Counted from the first letter of the stretch, positions 25,426 through 36,778 are shown. The stretch: 54,146 nt of DNA from an uncultured beta proteobacterium (GCA_903935355.1 CAIZRK010000007.1:1-54146), one strand, 5' to 3'. A program made the numbers and translations. Notes: a model not told the origin generated them from the sequence alone.

Positions 25426-28050
25426 ATGAAAGTTTCCCAAATTCGCCAGGCTTACCTCGACTTCTTTGCCACTAAAGGCCACCAAATTGTTCCTTCAAGC
25501 CCTGTGGTGCCTGGAGATGACCCTACTTTGTTATTTACTAATGCAGGGATGAACCAGTTTAAAGATGTCTTTCTAGGTTTTGACAAGCGCCCATACAACC
25601 GCGCTACGACTGCCCAAAAATGTATTCGTGCGGGTGGGAAACATAATGACTTAGACAATGTTGGATACACCGCACGGCACCATACTTTTTTTGAAATGTT
25701 GGGTAACTTTTCATTTGGGGACTACTTTAAAAAAGAGGCTATTCAATTTGCTTGGGATTTATTGACTCAGGTTTTCGGATTACCAAAAGAGAAGCTTTTA
25801 GTCACCATTTACGCTGAAGACGATGAGGCATATGAAATTTGGCATAAACAAATTGGTATTCCAGCTGAGCGCATTATTCGCATTGGCGATAACAAGGGCG
25901 CGCGTTACGCTTCTGATAATTTCTGGATGATGGGCGATACCGGCCCTTGTGGCCCGTGTACCGAAATCTTTTACGACCATGGCGAGCATATCCCAGGAGG
26001 TCCTCCTGGAAGTCCAAATGAAGACGGTGATCGTTTTATCGAAATTTGGAATAACGTCTTCATGCAATTTAATCGCGATGAAGCTGGCAATATGCACTTA
26101 CTACCTAAGCCTAGTGTTGATACTGGCATGGGTCTTGAGCGTATTGCTGCGGTATTGCAACACGTGCACTCTAATTACGAAATCGACCTCTTTGTTCACT
26201 TACTTGCCGCAGCTAAAAAGGCGGTAGATGTTGCAGGTGGCGAGAACTGTGATGCCAGTAGCCCTTCCTTGAAGGTGATTGCAGACCATATTCGTGCTTG
26301 TAGCTTTATTGTGGTTGATGGGGTGATTCCGGGCAATGCGGGTCGTGGATATGTGCTGCGCCGAATCGCACGACGTGCGATTCGGCATGGCTATAAATTG
26401 GGTGCGCGTAAACCTTTCTTTTATCAGTTGGTGCCGACCTTAGTTCAAGAGATGGGCGACGCTTATCCAGAGTTGCGTACAAATCAAAACAAGGTGAGTG
26501 AAGTGCTCAAGCAAGAAGAAGAGCGCTTTTTCCAAACCATAGCCAATGGTATGGAAATTTTAGAGAGTGCTTTAGCCCGAGGCGCTAAGTCAGTAGATGG
26601 AGAAACAGCTTTCCGCTTGCATGATACTTTTGGCTTCCCATTGGATTTAACCGCAGACGTTTGTCGAGAGCGAGATGTCACTGTTGATGCCCAAGGTTTT
26701 GAGCTTGCCATGCAAAAGCAGCGAGATCAGGCAAGGGCTGCCGGTAAATTTAAAGTAGCTCAAGGCTTGGAATATTCCGGTAAGCCTACGCAGTTTCATG
26801 GCTATGACACCTTAAAGCATGATGGCGCTATAGTGACCGGCTTATATGTCGATGGTCTGGCAGTGGAATCAGTTAAGGCGGGGGATACTGCGGTAGTGGT
26901 GCTCGATAACACCCCTTTTTATGCAGAATCTGGTGGTCAGGTTGGGGATCGGGGTGAGCTTCGTAATGAGATTAGTCGCTTTGCAGTAGAAGATACTTTC
27001 AAAATTTTAGCCAATGTATTTGGTCATCAAGGCGAGATTTTAGAAGGTGAGATTAAGCTTGGGGATGTTCTCAATGCCTTGGTAGATGTGCGGCAAAGAA
27101 CCGAAATTATGCGCAACCATAGTGCGACCCACATTTTGCACAAAGCATTGCGTGAGGTACTAGGTGAACATGTCCAGCAAAAAGGATCATTGGTTGATGC
27201 AAGTAAGACCCGTTTTGACTTTACCCATAATGCCCCTATAAGCGCAGCACAGCTTCGGCAAGTTGAAGATATCGTCAATGCCCAGATTTTGGCCAATACT
27301 GCCACCTCTGGGAAAGTGATGTCATTAGATGATGCGCAAAAGACGGGTGCCATGATGCTCTTTGGTGAAAAATATGGCGATGAAGTGCGGGTTTTAGAAA
27401 TCGGTAGCTCTAAAGAGTTATGCGGTGGAACTCACGTATCTCGTACTGGTGATATTGGTAGCTTAAAGATTGTTTCTGAAGGGGGCGTGGCAGCAGGCAT
27501 CCGTCGTGTTGAAGCGGTAACAGGCCAACATGCCCTTAATTTTATTCAGGGTTTGGAAGATAAAATCAACGAAGCAGCCAGTATTTTAAAAACCCATTCT
27601 GGCGACTTAGTCAATCGGGTGGCACAACTTCAAGAAAGTTTGCGCTTGGCCGAGCGAGAGCTAGATAAAGCAAATTCTAAATTGGCTGCTAGCCAAGGAG
27701 ATGAATTAGCCACTCAGGCGATTGATGTCAATGGCTTAAAGGTCTTGGCTGTTCGCCTTGATGGCGCAGACGCCCAAGTGCTTCGTGAAACCATGGATGC
27801 TCTTAAAGCCAAACTAAAAACTGCGGTAATTGTTTTAGCTTCAGTTCAAGGCGATAAAGTTGGTTTGGTGGCTGGGGTTACGACAGATTCTATTAGTAAA
27901 GTAAAAGCAGGAGAGCTCGTAAACTTTGTGGCACAGCAGATCGGTGGCAAAGGGGGTGGCAAGCCCGAAATGGCGATGGCTGGTGGAACTGATCCAAGCA
28001 AGCTAGGCGCTGCCTTGGCTAGCGTCAAAGAGTGGGTGGCTGCCAAGTGA
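25426..28050 (+). CDS. alaS: Alanyl-tRNA synthetase
   Basis: This 874-residue class II synthetase starts [20 protein letters not shown]. Its catalytic core has [18 protein letters not shown] and the class II motif [15 protein letters not shown]. An editing domain with zinc-binding His/Cys follows ([17 protein letters not shown] and [11 protein letters not shown]), then a coiled-coil and the glycine-rich C-Ala domain ([15 protein letters not shown]). An in-frame TTG at 25390 lies inside the promoter and is rejected. The stop overlaps the tusA-like GTG start (GTGA). Confidence 0.97.
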   Translation: MKVSQIRQAYLDFFATKGHQIVPSSPVVPGDDPTLLFTNAGMNQFKDVFLGFDKRPYNRATTAQKCIRAGGKHNDLDNVGYTARHHTFFEMLGNFSFGDYFKKEAIQFAWDLLTQVFGLPKEKLLVTIYAEDDEAYEIWHKQIGIPAERIIRIGDNKGARYASDNFWMMGDTGPCGPCTEIFYDHGEHIPGGPPGSPNEDGDRFIEIWNNVFMQFNRDEAGNMHLLPKPSVDTGMGLERIAAVLQHVHSNYEIDLFVHLLAAAKKAVDVAGGENCDASSPSLKVIADHIRACSFIVVDGVIPGNAGRGYVLRRIARRAIRHGYKLGARKPFFYQLVPTLVQEMGDAYPELRTNQNKVSEVLKQEEERFFQTIANGMEILESALARGAKSVDGETAFRLHDTFGFPLDLTADVCRERDVTVDAQGFELAMQKQRDQARAAGKFKVAQGLEYSGKPTQFHGYDTLKHDGAIVTGLYVDGLAVESVKAGDTAVVVLDNTPFYAESGGQVGDRGELRNEISRFAVEDTFKILANVFGHQGEILEGEIKLGDVLNALVDVRQRTEIMRNHSATHILHKALREVLGEHVQQKGSLVDASKTRFDFTHNAPISAAQLRQVEDIVNAQILANTATSGKVMSLDDAQKTGAMMLFGEKYGDEVRVLEIGSSKELCGGTHVSRTGDIGSLKIVSEGGVAAGIRRVEAVTGQHALNFIQGLEDKINEAASILKTHSGDLVNRVAQLQESLRLAERELDKANSKLAASQGDELATQAIDVNGLKVLAVRLDGADAQVLRETMDALKAKLKTAVIVLASVQGDKVGLVAGVTTDSISKVKAGELVNFVAQQIGGKGGGKPEMAMAGGTDPSKLGAALASVKEWVAAK

Positions 28051-28286
28051 GCCAAGACATCGATTTTAATCTCGAGGTCGATGCCATTGGCATGAACTGT
28101 CCATTGCCAATTTTGCGTACTAAAAAAGCTTTGGCGACCATGCAGTCTGGAGAGGTATTAAAAGTGATGGCTACTGATGCAGGCGCTGCCCATGACTTTC
28201 CTTTATTTGCCAAACAAACCGGTAATGAATTGCTCTTTAGCGGCGCTGAGGGTGATGTACTAATCTTTTTTCTTAAAAGAAGATAG
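28047..28286 (+). CDS. TusA/SirA-family sulfurtransferase-like protein
   Basis: This 79-residue protein is of normal family length. It has the TusA core [20 protein letters not shown] with the active-site cysteine in the C-P-x-P motif. TusA proteins carry persulfide sulfur for tRNA thiolation or other sulfur transfer; which branch this is cannot be decided. The GTG start at 28047 overlaps the alaS stop by four bases, so translation is probably coupled. A longer GTG-started frame from 28032 has no support. Confidence 0.88.
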   Translation: MSQDIDFNLEVDAIGMNCPLPILRTKKALATMQSGEVLKVMATDAGAAHDFPLFAKQTGNELLFSGAEGDVLIFFLKRR

Positions 28287-28293
28287 GGTAAGT

Positions 28294-28315
28294 GTCGCTC
28301 AGGCTAAAGAGCGAC
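28294..28315. terminator. Possible hairpin between tusA-like gene and galU
   Basis: A 7-bp stem GTCGCTC-N8-GAGCGAC lies after the tusA-like stop and partly inside the last galU codons. The T-tract is poor on both sides, so termination is uncertain. Confidence 0.3.
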
Positions 28316-29183
28316 TCTTTAAGTAAGCGGCAAACTCAGCACTGACTTCAGGGTGTCGCAAAGCAAACTCTACTGAGGCCTTAAGGTAGCCTAGCTTGCT
28401 ACCACAATCAAAACGTACCCCATCGTACTCATATGCAAATACGGGTTCTTCTTTGAGCATAGAAGCAATCGCATCAGTGAGTTGAATTTCTCCTCCAGCA
28501 CCAGGCTTGAGATTGCGGATGTGTTTGAAGATATCTGATGATAGAACGTAGCGCCCAACTACTGCTAAGTTCGATGGGGCATCTTTGGGTTGTGGTTTTT
28601 CAACAATCCCATTTAAACGATAAATGCCTTTGGCAACTTCAGAGCCTGCCACGATTCCATAAGAGCTACTTTTGGACGGATCAATTTTCTCTACTGCTAA
28701 GACTGAGCCGTTCTGCTCATCAAATACCTTCAACATTTGTTTGAGAACGGGAGGTTGACCATCAAGCAAGTCATCTGCGAGCATGATGGCAAAAGGCTCA
28801 TCACGAACTAATTTTTCTGCGCATAAAACAGCGTGGCCTAAACCTAGTGCTTCTGGTTGGCGAACGTAGACGCAATCAACATGACTTGGCTTAACGCTAC
28901 GAACAATCTCTAGTAATGCGGTTTTGTTTTTGGCTTCTAGCTCAGCTTCTAACTCATAAGCCTTATCAAAATGATCTTCAATCGCCCGCTTGCTGCGCCC
29001 AGTTACAAAAATCATTTCAGTAATGCCAGCGGCAATCGCCTCTTCAACCGCATACTGAATCAGTGGCTTGTCTACCACATTTAGCATCTCTTTTGGACTC
29101 GCTTTAGTGGCCGGCAGAAAGCGGGTGCCAAGTCCAGCAACAGGAAACACTGCTTTAGTGACTACTTTAGTACTTAAAGGCAT
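28299..29183 (-). CDS. galU: UTP-glucose-1-phosphate uridylyltransferase
   Basis: This 294-residue nucleotidyltransferase makes UDP-glucose for envelope polysaccharide and sugar metabolism. The signature loop [20 protein letters not shown], then [17 protein letters not shown], the catalytic segment [10 protein letters not shown], and [20 protein letters not shown] are visible. It follows valS after 23 bases on the same strand and is probably co-transcribed. The shared helices near the C-terminus ([17 protein letters not shown]) are those of GalU rather than RmlA. Confidence 0.95.
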   Translation of the reverse strand: MPLSTKVVTKAVFPVAGLGTRFLPATKASPKEMLNVVDKPLIQYAVEEAIAAGITEMIFVTGRSKRAIEDHFDKAYELEAELEAKNKTALLEIVRSVKPSHVDCVYVRQPEALGLGHAVLCAEKLVRDEPFAIMLADDLLDGQPPVLKQMLKVFDEQNGSVLAVEKIDPSKSSSYGIVAGSEVAKGIYRLNGIVEKPQPKDAPSNLAVVGRYVLSSDIFKHIRNLKPGAGGEIQLTDAIASMLKEEPVFAYEYDGVRFDCGSKLGYLKASVEFALRHPEVSAEFAAYLKSRSLA

Positions 29184-29206
29184 TTTGTTTCCATTTCTGA
29201 TGACTG

Positions 29207-32113
29207 TTACTGTTTTATTCGATCTAATTGTGCAACAAGCTTCTCATGGTTTTGCTCAAACCCTGCAAGCCGTTGTTTTTCTTGGGCAACTACCGCTTCT
29301 GGCGCACGGGCTACAAAACTATCATTGCTAAGCTTGTCTTTGGATTTCATAATTTCCGCAGCAAGACGCTCGATTTCCTTATTAAGACGGATCTTTTCTG
29401 CCGCCACATCTACTTCAATCTTGAGTAATAGTTTGAAGTTACCCACTAAAGCTATAGGCGCCTCTGGCGCATCCTTTTCTAAGGCAGATTCATCATCATA
29501 GATTTTGACTTCAGAAAGTTTTGCTAAGGCGGTTAGATAAGGACTGGCCTTCTTTAAGAAGTCTTGTGGGCCACTAATCCACAAAGGAACCTTTAGCGCA
29601 GGAGAGACTTGCATCTCACCGCGTAGATTACGACAGGCATCCACAATGGCTTTAATTTGGGTAACCCAAGCTTCGCTCTTTTCATCGATTTTTTCTGGCT
29701 GGGCAATTGGATAAGCTTGTAAAGCAATCGTTTGCTTTTCTTGTTTAGCCAATTCTTTACCCGTCATTGGAGCAACAGTCTGCCAAAGGGTTTCTGTAAT
29801 AAAGGGAATCAGTGGGTGAGCCATGCGTAAGATGGTTTCTAGTACGCGTAAGAGAGTACGACGGGTGGCACGTTGTTGTGCTGGGGTACCAGTTTGCAAC
29901 TGGACTTTTGCCAACTCCAAATACCAATCACAATATTCATCCCATACAAATTGATAGATACTAGTCGCGATATTATCAAAGCGATAGTTTTCAAAACCCT
30001 TAGCAACATCAGCCTCGGTTTTTTGCAAAATCGACACAATCCATTTATCTGCTGGGGAAAAGTCCAGATAACCATCAGGACCACACTGCTTATCACAGGG
30101 AGCAAAACCATTGTCCTTGTCAGGACAATTCATGAGGACAAAGCGAGTAGCATTCCAAAGCTTGTTACAGAAGTTACGATAGCCCTCGCAACGTTTTTGG
30201 TCAAAGTTGATATTCCGACCTAAAGAGGCCAGGGAGGCAAAGGTAAAGCGCAGGGCATCTGTGCCAAAAGGGGAAATACCATCAGCAAATTCTTTTTTAG
30301 TTTTTTTGCTGATAGTCTGCGCTTGCTGTGGGTTCATGAGGCCAGAGGTTCTTTTCTCAAGCAAGTCTGCAAGCTTGATGCCATCAATTAAATCAATTGG
30401 ATCCAAAGTATTCCCTTTGGATTTACTCATCTTCTGGCCTTCAGAGTCGCGCACTAAGCCATGGACGTACACCGTATGAAAAGGCACTTTGCCTGTGAAA
30501 TGGCAGGTCATCATGACCATCCGCGCTACCCAAAAGAAGATAATGTCAAAGCCTGTCACCAATACTGAGGAAGGTAAGAAGTGATTGAGCGCCAAGGTTT
30601 TTTCTGGCCAACCTAATGAGCTAAAGGGAACAAGCGCCGAACTAAACCAAGTATCTAATACATCTGGGTCACGCTGGAGTGTGCCGGTGTAGCCTGCACT
30701 AGCAGCTTTGGCTTTTGCTTCTTCTGCGCTGCGTCCAACAAAGATCTGGCCATCTTCACCATACCAAGCGGGGATTTGATGGCCCCACCAGAGTTGGCGT
30801 GAGATACACCAGTCTTGAATATTTTCTAACCATTGGGTGTAGGTGCTGATCCAGTTTTCTGGAACGAGCTTAATATCCCCCTTGGAGACCGCATCAAGAG
30901 CGGCGCCTGCAATGGATGAGCCCGGTTGATATTGATTATCTGGACTTGGTCTGGACATGGCCACAAACCACTGGTCAGTGAGCATTGGCTCAATGATGGT
31001 TTGAGTGCGATCACCGCGAGGCACCATGAGTTGATGCGGCACCACTTTTTCTAATAATCCAGCAGCTTTTAAATCCATCACAACTTGCTCACGGGCAGCA
31101 AAACGCTCTAAGCCTTGATAAACAGCAGGAGCATTCTCATTAATCTTGGCATCTAGCGTCAGGATATTAATAAGTGGCAATTGGTGTCGTTGTCCCACTG
31201 CATAGTCATTAAAGTCATGTGCTGGCGTGACTTTAACAACACCAGTACCAAAAGCAACATCCACATAGTCATCACAAATGATGGGAATCTCGCGATGGCA
31301 TAAAGGGAGATTGACTGATTGGCCGATAAGGTGTTTATAGCGTTCGTCTTCAGGGTTGACCATGACAGCAACGTCACCCAATAAGGTTTCTGGGCGAGTG
31401 GTAGCTACCGTAAGAAAACCAGAGCCATCAGTTAGTGGATAGCGGATGTGCCACATGAAGCCACCCTCTTCTTCGCTGACCACTTCCAAGTCAGAAACAG
31501 CAGTACCTAAAACGGGATCCCAGTTCACTAGGCGTTTGCCGCGATAGATGAGGCCTTGCTCATGTAGACGAACAAAGACCTCGACAACCGCTTTGGACAT
31601 TTTGCTGTCCATCGTGAAATATTCTTTACTCCAATCGATTGAGGCGCCTAGACGACGAATTTGACGGGTGATGGTATTGCCCGAAGTTTCTTTCCACTCC
31701 CAAACTTTTTTTAGGAACTTTTCACGCCCTAAGTCATGGCGAGAGACTTTTTGTGCATCAAGTTGGCGCTCAACCACGATTTGAGTAGCGATGCCAGCGT
31801 GATCGGTGCCAGGTACCCAAAGAGTATTTTTGCCCGACATCCGGGCATGACGCACTAAGCCATCCATGATGGTTTGGTTAAAGGCATGCCCCATATGCAA
31901 AGTGCCCGTGACATTTGGAGGGGGTAACTGAATCGAAAAGTTCTCTTTGCCCTCATCCATACTGGTATCGGCAATACCGCGGCGTTCCCATTCTGGGCCC
32001 CAAAACGCTTCAATTGGGGCGGGTTCATAGGATTTAGCGAGATCGTCAGCAGGAGTAGCCTTCGCTACAGGGCTGGTCGCTGGGGAATTAGGGGTATTCG
32101 AAGCATTTGGCAT
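29207..32113 (-). CDS. valS: Valyl-tRNA synthetase
   Basis: This 968-residue class I synthetase has a HIGH box in [17 protein letters not shown] and a KMSKS box in [15 protein letters not shown] large CP1 editing domain lies between them ([19 protein letters not shown]). A C-terminal coiled coil ([20 protein letters not shown]) is the tRNA-binding arm typical of ValRS. The first 25 or so residues are Ala/Pro/Ser/Thr-rich and likely disordered. The start is ATG 32113; a TTG three codons upstream is possible. A minus-strand TATAAT ends nine bases before this ATG, with no Shine-Dalgarno. Confidence 0.96.
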   Translation of the reverse strand: MPNASNTPNSPATSPVAKATPADDLAKSYEPAPIEAFWGPEWERRGIADTSMDEGKENFSIQLPPPNVTGTLHMGHAFNQTIMDGLVRHARMSGKNTLWVPGTDHAGIATQIVVERQLDAQKVSRHDLGREKFLKKVWEWKETSGNTITRQIRRLGASIDWSKEYFTMDSKMSKAVVEVFVRLHEQGLIYRGKRLVNWDPVLGTAVSDLEVVSEEEGGFMWHIRYPLTDGSGFLTVATTRPETLLGDVAVMVNPEDERYKHLIGQSVNLPLCHREIPIICDDYVDVAFGTGVVKVTPAHDFNDYAVGQRHQLPLINILTLDAKINENAPAVYQGLERFAAREQVVMDLKAAGLLEKVVPHQLMVPRGDRTQTIIEPMLTDQWFVAMSRPSPDNQYQPGSSIAGAALDAVSKGDIKLVPENWISTYTQWLENIQDWCISRQLWWGHQIPAWYGEDGQIFVGRSAEEAKAKAASAGYTGTLQRDPDVLDTWFSSALVPFSSLGWPEKTLALNHFLPSSVLVTGFDIIFFWVARMVMMTCHFTGKVPFHTVYVHGLVRDSEGQKMSKSKGNTLDPIDLIDGIKLADLLEKRTSGLMNPQQAQTISKKTKKEFADGISPFGTDALRFTFASLASLGRNINFDQKRCEGYRNFCNKLWNATRFVLMNCPDKDNGFAPCDKQCGPDGYLDFSPADKWIVSILQKTEADVAKGFENYRFDNIATSIYQFVWDEYCDWYLELAKVQLQTGTPAQQRATRRTLLRVLETILRMAHPLIPFITETLWQTVAPMTGKELAKQEKQTIALQAYPIAQPEKIDEKSEAWVTQIKAIVDACRNLRGEMQVSPALKVPLWISGPQDFLKKASPYLTALAKLSEVKIYDDESALEKDAPEAPIALVGNFKLLLKIEVDVAAEKIRLNKEIERLAAEIMKSKDKLSNDSFVARAPEAVVAQEKQRLAGFEQNHEKLVAQLDRIKQ

Positions 32114-32122
32114 AAGAGGCAA

Positions 32123-32130
32123 ATTATAAT
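32123..32130. promoter_or_regulatory. Shared palindromic -10 core between valS (-) and uvrD (+)
   Basis: The entire gap between the two ATGs is 24 bases. It contains ATTATAAT, which gives TATAAT on the plus strand (32125-32130, seven bases before the uvrD ATG) and TATAAT on the minus strand (32128 to 32123, nine bases before the valS ATG). Both are perfect consensus -10 hexamers overlapping by four bases. The -35 regions would lie inside the opposite gene and are weak. Confidence 0.55.
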
Positions 32131-32137
32131 TGGGGCG

Positions 32138-34516
32138 ATGTACTCAGACTTGCTCGCGAACCTTAATCCAGAACAGCGCGAGGCAGTGACCCTCCCGCCC
32201 GTAAACCAAAATGGCCAAGCTCAATCTGCTTTGATCTTAGCAGGGGCAGGCAGCGGCAAGACCCGCGTCCTTACCACCCGTATAGCCTGGTTGATTCAAA
32301 CTGGTCAAGTATCCCCTATTGGCGTCCTAGCAGTCACATTTACCAATAAAGCCGCTAAAGAGATGATGGTGCGTTTAAGCTCAATGCTACCTATCAATAC
32401 TCGGGGGATGTGGATTGGAACTTTTCATGGCCTTTGTAACCGTTTATTGCGTGCGCACCACAAAGAGGCGGGTTTGCCATCTACTTTCCAGATTTTGGAT
32501 ACCCAAGATCAACTTTCTGCGATTAAACGCCTTTTAAAGGGTTTAAAGGTTGATGATGAGAAATACCCCCCCAAACAGTTGCAATACTTCATTGCCCATG
32601 CCAAAGAACGTGGTCAGCGCGCTAAAGATTTATCAGTAGGTGATGATTTTCAGGCGAAGATGGCCCAACTTTATGCAGCCTATGATGATCAATGTCAGCG
32701 CGAGGGGGTGGTGGACTTTGCCGAACTTCTTTTGCGTAGTTATGAACTACTCAAGCACAGTGAGTCAATTAGGACCCATTACCAAGAGCGTTTCCGCCAT
32801 ATTCTCATTGATGAATTTCAAGATACCAATGCCTTGCAATATGCTTGGCTCAAATTACTCTCTGGGCACGATGCTAGCAAAGTCAATGTAAGTGGAGCTG
32901 GCATGAGTGCAGTTTTTGCGGTGGGTGATGATGACCAAAGTATTTATGCATTTAGGGGGGCTGATGTTGAAAACATGCGCCTTTATGAAAAACAGTTTCA
33001 TCCGCTGATGGTCAAGCTTGAGCAAAACTATCGCTCACATGGCCATATTTTAGATACAGCTAATCACTTAATTGCCAATAACTCAGAGCGCTTAGGTAAA
33101 AATCTGCGTACCGATGCAGGTCATGGTGAACCCGTGCGTATTTACGATGCCCCTAGTGACCACGCTGAAGCAGCTTGGCTGGTGGATGAAATCAAGGCGC
33201 TAGTGAGTAGCGGAATCAAGCGAACTGAAATTGCTTTACTCTATAGAAGTAATGCCCAATCTCGCATCATTGAACATGCCTTATTTTCTGCTGCTATTGC
33301 ATATCGGGTTTATGGGGGGCTACGCTTTTTCGAGCGCGCTGAGATTAAACATGCTTTAGCTTACTTACGTCTATTAGAAAATCCCAATGACGATACTTCT
33401 TTTTCACGGGTTGTTAATTTCCCCACACGCGGCATTGGCGCAAGGTCAATTGAGGCAGCGCAAGATGCGGCGCGAGCTGCGCAATGTTCGCTGTACATGG
33501 CATCATCATCCCTAGAGGGTAAGGCAGGCGCTGCTTTAGGTGGTTTTGTGCGCTTAGTTGATCATATGCGCGAAGCGACTCGCCAAAATACTTTGCCTGA
33601 AACAGTGGAATTTGTGATTGAGCATAGTGGCTTGATTCAGCACTACCTCTCAGAGCGCGAAGGGCAAGACCGCGTAGAAAACTTACAAGAGCTCATTAAT
33701 GCTGCCACTGCCTTTATTGCAGAAGAGGGTTATGGTCAGGATGCTGCGGCAGCGATGCTGCCCGGTGAAAATGCACCTGGGGTTGTTGAGGTATCTCCTT
33801 TGGCCGCCTTTTTATCTCATGCTTCCTTAGAGGCTGGCGATAACCAAGCGCAAGCAGGACAAGATGCAGTTCAGCTCATGACTGTCCATTCCGCGAAAGG
33901 CTTGGAGTTCACCTCGGTATTTATTACTGGGCTTGAGGAAGGGTTGTTTCCACATGAGAACAGCATCAATGAGCAAAATGGTTTAGAAGAGGAGCGACGC
34001 TTGATGTATGTAGCTATCACACGGGCCAAAGAACGTTTATATCTCTCTCATACCCAATCGCGGATGTTGCATGGACAAGTACGTTACAACATGCCCTCAC
34101 GCTTTTTGGAAGAGTTGCCAGCAGATTCATTAAAGTGGCTCACTCCCAAAACGAAAGATGCCCGCTGGGGTGGTAGTAATGGCCGTAGCTCGGGATCTAC
34201 TTGGCAAGATGGCTACACTCGTCAACGAGAATATGATTCCAATGATTTTTTTGACTCCGGAAGTGTTCGCGAATCACCAGTCAAGCAGCTAGGGCGAGTA
34301 GGCTCGGCTTCTACGTCTATTCAGAGAATGGCATCGCCCCCCCGTGGTAAATATCCTTTTAGTATTGGGCAAAATGTGTTTCACACCAAGTTCGGCGAGG
34401 GGCGCGTTACCAATCTAGAGGGCAATGATGCAGATGCGCGTGCTCAGGTGAATTTTAAGCGGCACGGCGTCAAGTGGTTGCAGCTGAGCATTGCTAAGCT
34501 AGCCGCAGTTGACTAA
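32138..34516 (+). CDS. uvrD: UvrD/Rep-family DNA helicase (DNA helicase II)
   Basis: This 792-residue superfamily 1A 3'-5' helicase acts in mismatch and nucleotide excision repair. Motif I is [15 protein letters not shown], motif [14 protein letters not shown], motif [16 protein letters not shown], motif [13 protein letters not shown], motif [11 protein letters not shown] and motif [14 protein letters not shown]. The C-terminus ends in a Tudor-like region ([19 protein letters not shown]), as in UvrD and PcrA. The start at ATG 32138 gives [16 protein letters not shown], the family N-terminus. It has its own start-adjacent promoter and converges on the membrane-protein gene after 12 bases. Confidence 0.94.
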   Translation: MYSDLLANLNPEQREAVTLPPVNQNGQAQSALILAGAGSGKTRVLTTRIAWLIQTGQVSPIGVLAVTFTNKAAKEMMVRLSSMLPINTRGMWIGTFHGLCNRLLRAHHKEAGLPSTFQILDTQDQLSAIKRLLKGLKVDDEKYPPKQLQYFIAHAKERGQRAKDLSVGDDFQAKMAQLYAAYDDQCQREGVVDFAELLLRSYELLKHSESIRTHYQERFRHILIDEFQDTNALQYAWLKLLSGHDASKVNVSGAGMSAVFAVGDDDQSIYAFRGADVENMRLYEKQFHPLMVKLEQNYRSHGHILDTANHLIANNSERLGKNLRTDAGHGEPVRIYDAPSDHAEAAWLVDEIKALVSSGIKRTEIALLYRSNAQSRIIEHALFSAAIAYRVYGGLRFFERAEIKHALAYLRLLENPNDDTSFSRVVNFPTRGIGARSIEAAQDAARAAQCSLYMASSSLEGKAGAALGGFVRLVDHMREATRQNTLPETVEFVIEHSGLIQHYLSEREGQDRVENLQELINAATAFIAEEGYGQDAAAAMLPGENAPGVVEVSPLAAFLSHASLEAGDNQAQAGQDAVQLMTVHSAKGLEFTSVFITGLEEGLFPHENSINEQNGLEEERRLMYVAITRAKERLYLSHTQSRMLHGQVRYNMPSRFLEELPADSLKWLTPKTKDARWGGSNGRSSGSTWQDGYTRQREYDSNDFFDSGSVRESPVKQLGRVGSASTSIQRMASPPRGKYPFSIGQNVFHTKFGEGRVTNLEGNDADARAQVNFKRHGVKWLQLSIAKLAAVD

Positions 34517-34528
34517 CTAGTTGACTAT

Positions 34529-35311
34529 TTAAGTGAGAAGCGAAGCGGTTTCTTTTTCAGCAAAGCAAGCCTTCCAAGTGGCAAAGAAAGAGCAGTGCAT
34601 CACCGTTAGCCCAGCCATCGATAAAGGGGCAATGATGTAAGAGGCTACCTGAGCTAAGTCAATTGCATCAAATAGCATGCCTACCATCAATGGAATCGCA
34701 ATCAGTACGGATCCCCAAATTGCAAGGTATAAAAAGAAGGCACCACGATTAGTCCAGCAGGCTACGCAGCTTGAGAACAGCGCTTGCGCAACAGACATGT
34801 CTGCCCAGGCTATAAGCACCGGTGAGAACCACATTAACATCGCTACAGGGACATACAGTAAGCCACCAAAGAAAAGAATCAAATAAATTTGACGAATAGC
34901 TTCTGGGCTAATCGGTTTGTCACTAGAGATCAACGGAATCAGTAGCTCAAAATCCACTAGCATGCTCAAGAGAAAACTCAGAGCGAGGATGAGGGCGGTA
35001 TAGATTAAACCTAGTTGTAAAATTCGTTTGCGTATCAGAGGCGAGGACTGTAAGGCTACTAAGTAGATTGTTGGACGAATACGTTCTTTTTGGATGGCCT
35101 GACGACAAGCGGTCATGAAGCCTACCGATAAAGTAGGTGTCAGTAATAAAACCGCAAAGACCCCAATGACGGGAATAAGTACTGCTAACTGCGCCGCAAA
35201 GACATACATAAATACCAGCATTAAAAAGCCAAGTGGGTTTTGTTTAAATAGCCAAATACCTTGGCGAATCCAGGTATAGCCTTCTTTGGGGGTGACAGCA
35301 TTCAGTTTCAT
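34529..35311 (-). CDS. BPSS1780-type integral membrane protein, function unknown
   Basis: This 260-residue protein has about six hydrophobic segments and an N-terminal stretch with GYTWIRQGIWLFKQNP before the first helix. It matches my recollection of the family named after Burkholderia BPSS1780, which lies next to thrB in related genomes; the identification rests on layout and pattern, not an alignment. Its ATG overlaps the thrB stop (ATGA), indicating coupled translation. No catalytic motif is visible and no function is proposed. Confidence 0.7.
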   Translation of the reverse strand: MKLNAVTPKEGYTWIRQGIWLFKQNPLGFLMLVFMYVFAAQLAVLIPVIGVFAVLLLTPTLSVGFMTACRQAIQKERIRPTIYLVALQSSPLIRKRILQLGLIYTALILALSFLLSMLVDFELLIPLISSDKPISPEAIRQIYLILFFGGLLYVPVAMLMWFSPVLIAWADMSVAQALFSSCVACWTNRGAFFLYLAIWGSVLIAIPLMVGMLFDAIDLAQVASYIIAPLSMAGLTVMHCSFFATWKACFAEKETASLLT

Positions 35312-36285
35312 AGTGCTTTGCGGTTTAAAAGAATGTTTTCAAAATGGGTAGGGTCATGAGGAGTTAGCATCTGTGCATCCCTTGGCAAATAGAAATCCCA
35401 TAAACGAGAAATCCAAAAACGCAGCGCCGCAGCGCGCATCATCAAGTGCCAACTTTTTTGCTCGGTATCTGTAAGCGGTCGGACTGATTGATAAGCTTGC
35501 AGCAATGCATCTAGGCGAGCCGGATCTAAATCTTTCTTGTTATCAGCTAGGCACCAGTCATTCGTTGTTACCGCTAAATCAAATAACCATTTATCGGTCC
35601 CAGCAAAATAAAAATCAAAGAACCCCCCCATCTGATCTTGAGTGCTATCACTTGCATCCTTAGGGTCAAAGAGTACATTATCCCTAAAGAGATCGCAGTG
35701 ACTTGCACCTTGAGGTAATGAAGCATATTCAGGTGATGAAAAGAATTGCTCTTGTATAGCCAGTTCACTGTTGAGCAATTCTTGTTGAGCATTACTTAAG
35801 TGCGTCAGTATTTGAGGTACGGTGGCTTGCCACCAAGATAGACTTCTCAGATTGGCTTGTGATTTGGAAAAATCCTTACCAGCTAAATGCATCTTCGCCA
35901 GCATTTGGCCAACTAATGCGCAATGATGGGTTGTTGGTGCAAGTCTTGATAAGCCCGGCAGCTTGGTTACTAGAGCTGCTGGTTTGCCTTTAAGGGAAAA
36001 CAGAATTTCCCCATTTTTGTTGGCCATTGGCTTTGGAACGGGGATGCCTTGGTTGGCTAAATGGTGCATGAACTCTAAATAGTAAGGGAGCTGCTTTGCT
36101 GACAAACGCTCAAAGATGGTGAGAACAAATTCTTGTTTCTTACCAGCTTGCATCGTATCTAAGAAAAAATTGGAATTTTCAATGCCACCATGGATTCCCC
36201 GAATATTTGTTGCCTGGCCAATATTGAAATCTCGTGCAATCCAGTCGGAGATCTCATTAAGCTCAAGAGGGGTAAATACAGCCAT
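35308..36285 (-). CDS. thrB: Homoserine kinase, type II (ThrB, aminoglycoside-phosphotransferase fold)
   Basis: This 325-residue kinase phosphorylates homoserine in threonine synthesis. It belongs to the APH/choline-kinase fold form rather than the GHMP form of E. coli. The N-terminus FTPLELNEISDWIARDFNIG and GIHGGIENSNFFLDT are typical. The catalytic loop is SHCDLFRDNVLFD and the metal-binding Asp is in FFDFYFAGTDKWLFDLA. It sits three bases after the small secreted-protein gene and overlaps the membrane-protein gene, forming a three-gene operon. Confidence 0.93.
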   Translation of the reverse strand: MAVFTPLELNEISDWIARDFNIGQATNIRGIHGGIENSNFFLDTMQAGKKQEFVLTIFERLSAKQLPYYLEFMHHLANQGIPVPKPMANKNGEILFSLKGKPAALVTKLPGLSRLAPTTHHCALVGQMLAKMHLAGKDFSKSQANLRSLSWWQATVPQILTHLSNAQQELLNSELAIQEQFFSSPEYASLPQGASHCDLFRDNVLFDPKDASDSTQDQMGGFFDFYFAGTDKWLFDLAVTTNDWCLADNKKDLDPARLDALLQAYQSVRPLTDTEQKSWHLMMRAAALRFWISRLWDFYLPRDAQMLTPHDPTHFENILLNRKAL

Positions 36286-36288
36286 AAA

Positions 36289-36696
36289 TCAAAAAGGAAT
36301 GCTGATGCTGGGAACGCTAATCAGATCGGTTTCTTTAGGTGGCCCGGGCATCACTGAGGCGGGCGGGGCCATTTCATAAGAGGTATAGCGGGTTTTTACA
36401 TCAACTTGAGTGGGGGAGTTAGCGTCCTTGTATTCTGTAATTTCAGTACCTGTAGACTCTTTGTGTTTAAAGCTAGGTTTGCGGCCTTGTTGGGAAGTTG
36501 TCTCTTCAGAAGCACTGACTGCTGGAGCTAAGGGCTGATTATTAATTCGTTGAAGTTCGGCAGGACTAAGGGCCTGACTGCTTCCTTGGGCTTTTACAGA
36601 ACCAAGGCTAAAAGTGCCTAATATCGACAAAAAGCCTATTAGAACAAGGGTGTGCCTCACGCAGGAGTCAAATAAGTTGGTTTTAGTACGCATCAT
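36289..36696 (-). CDS. Small secreted/periplasmic protein, possibly DUF2782-like
   Basis: This 135-residue protein has a signal peptide: a basic start MMRTKTN, a hydrophobic core HTLVLIGFLSILGTFSLG and a likely cleavage after VKA. The mature part is Ser/Pro/Thr-rich with a short segment ITEYKDANSPTQVDVKTRY that loosely recalls DUF2782 proteins found between polA and thrB in related genomes; I am unsure of this. The ATG has an AAGGT site six bases upstream. It heads the operon with thrB and diverges from polA. Confidence 0.6.
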   Translation of the reverse strand: MMRTKTNLFDSCVRHTLVLIGFLSILGTFSLGSVKAQGSSQALSPAELQRINNQPLAPAVSASEETTSQQGRKPSFKHKESTGTEITEYKDANSPTQVDVKTRYTSYEMAPPASVMPGPPKETDLISVPSISIPF

Positions 36697-36741
36697 TTTT
36701 TACCTTTTTGGGCCCACTTGGACCCCGTTTCTAAACCTGAC

Positions 36742-36772
36742 TTGCAGGTAGTCAGCAACTAGATTGTACGAT
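36742..36772 (+). promoter_or_regulatory. Possible polA promoter
   Basis: TTGCAG (36742-36747, 4 of 6) and TACGAT (36767-36772, 4 of 6) are spaced by 19 bp. The latter ends six bases before the polA ATG. It is weak on both elements, but the layout matches the start-adjacent promoters elsewhere in the window. Confidence 0.25.
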
Positions 36773-36778
36773 TGCGGT

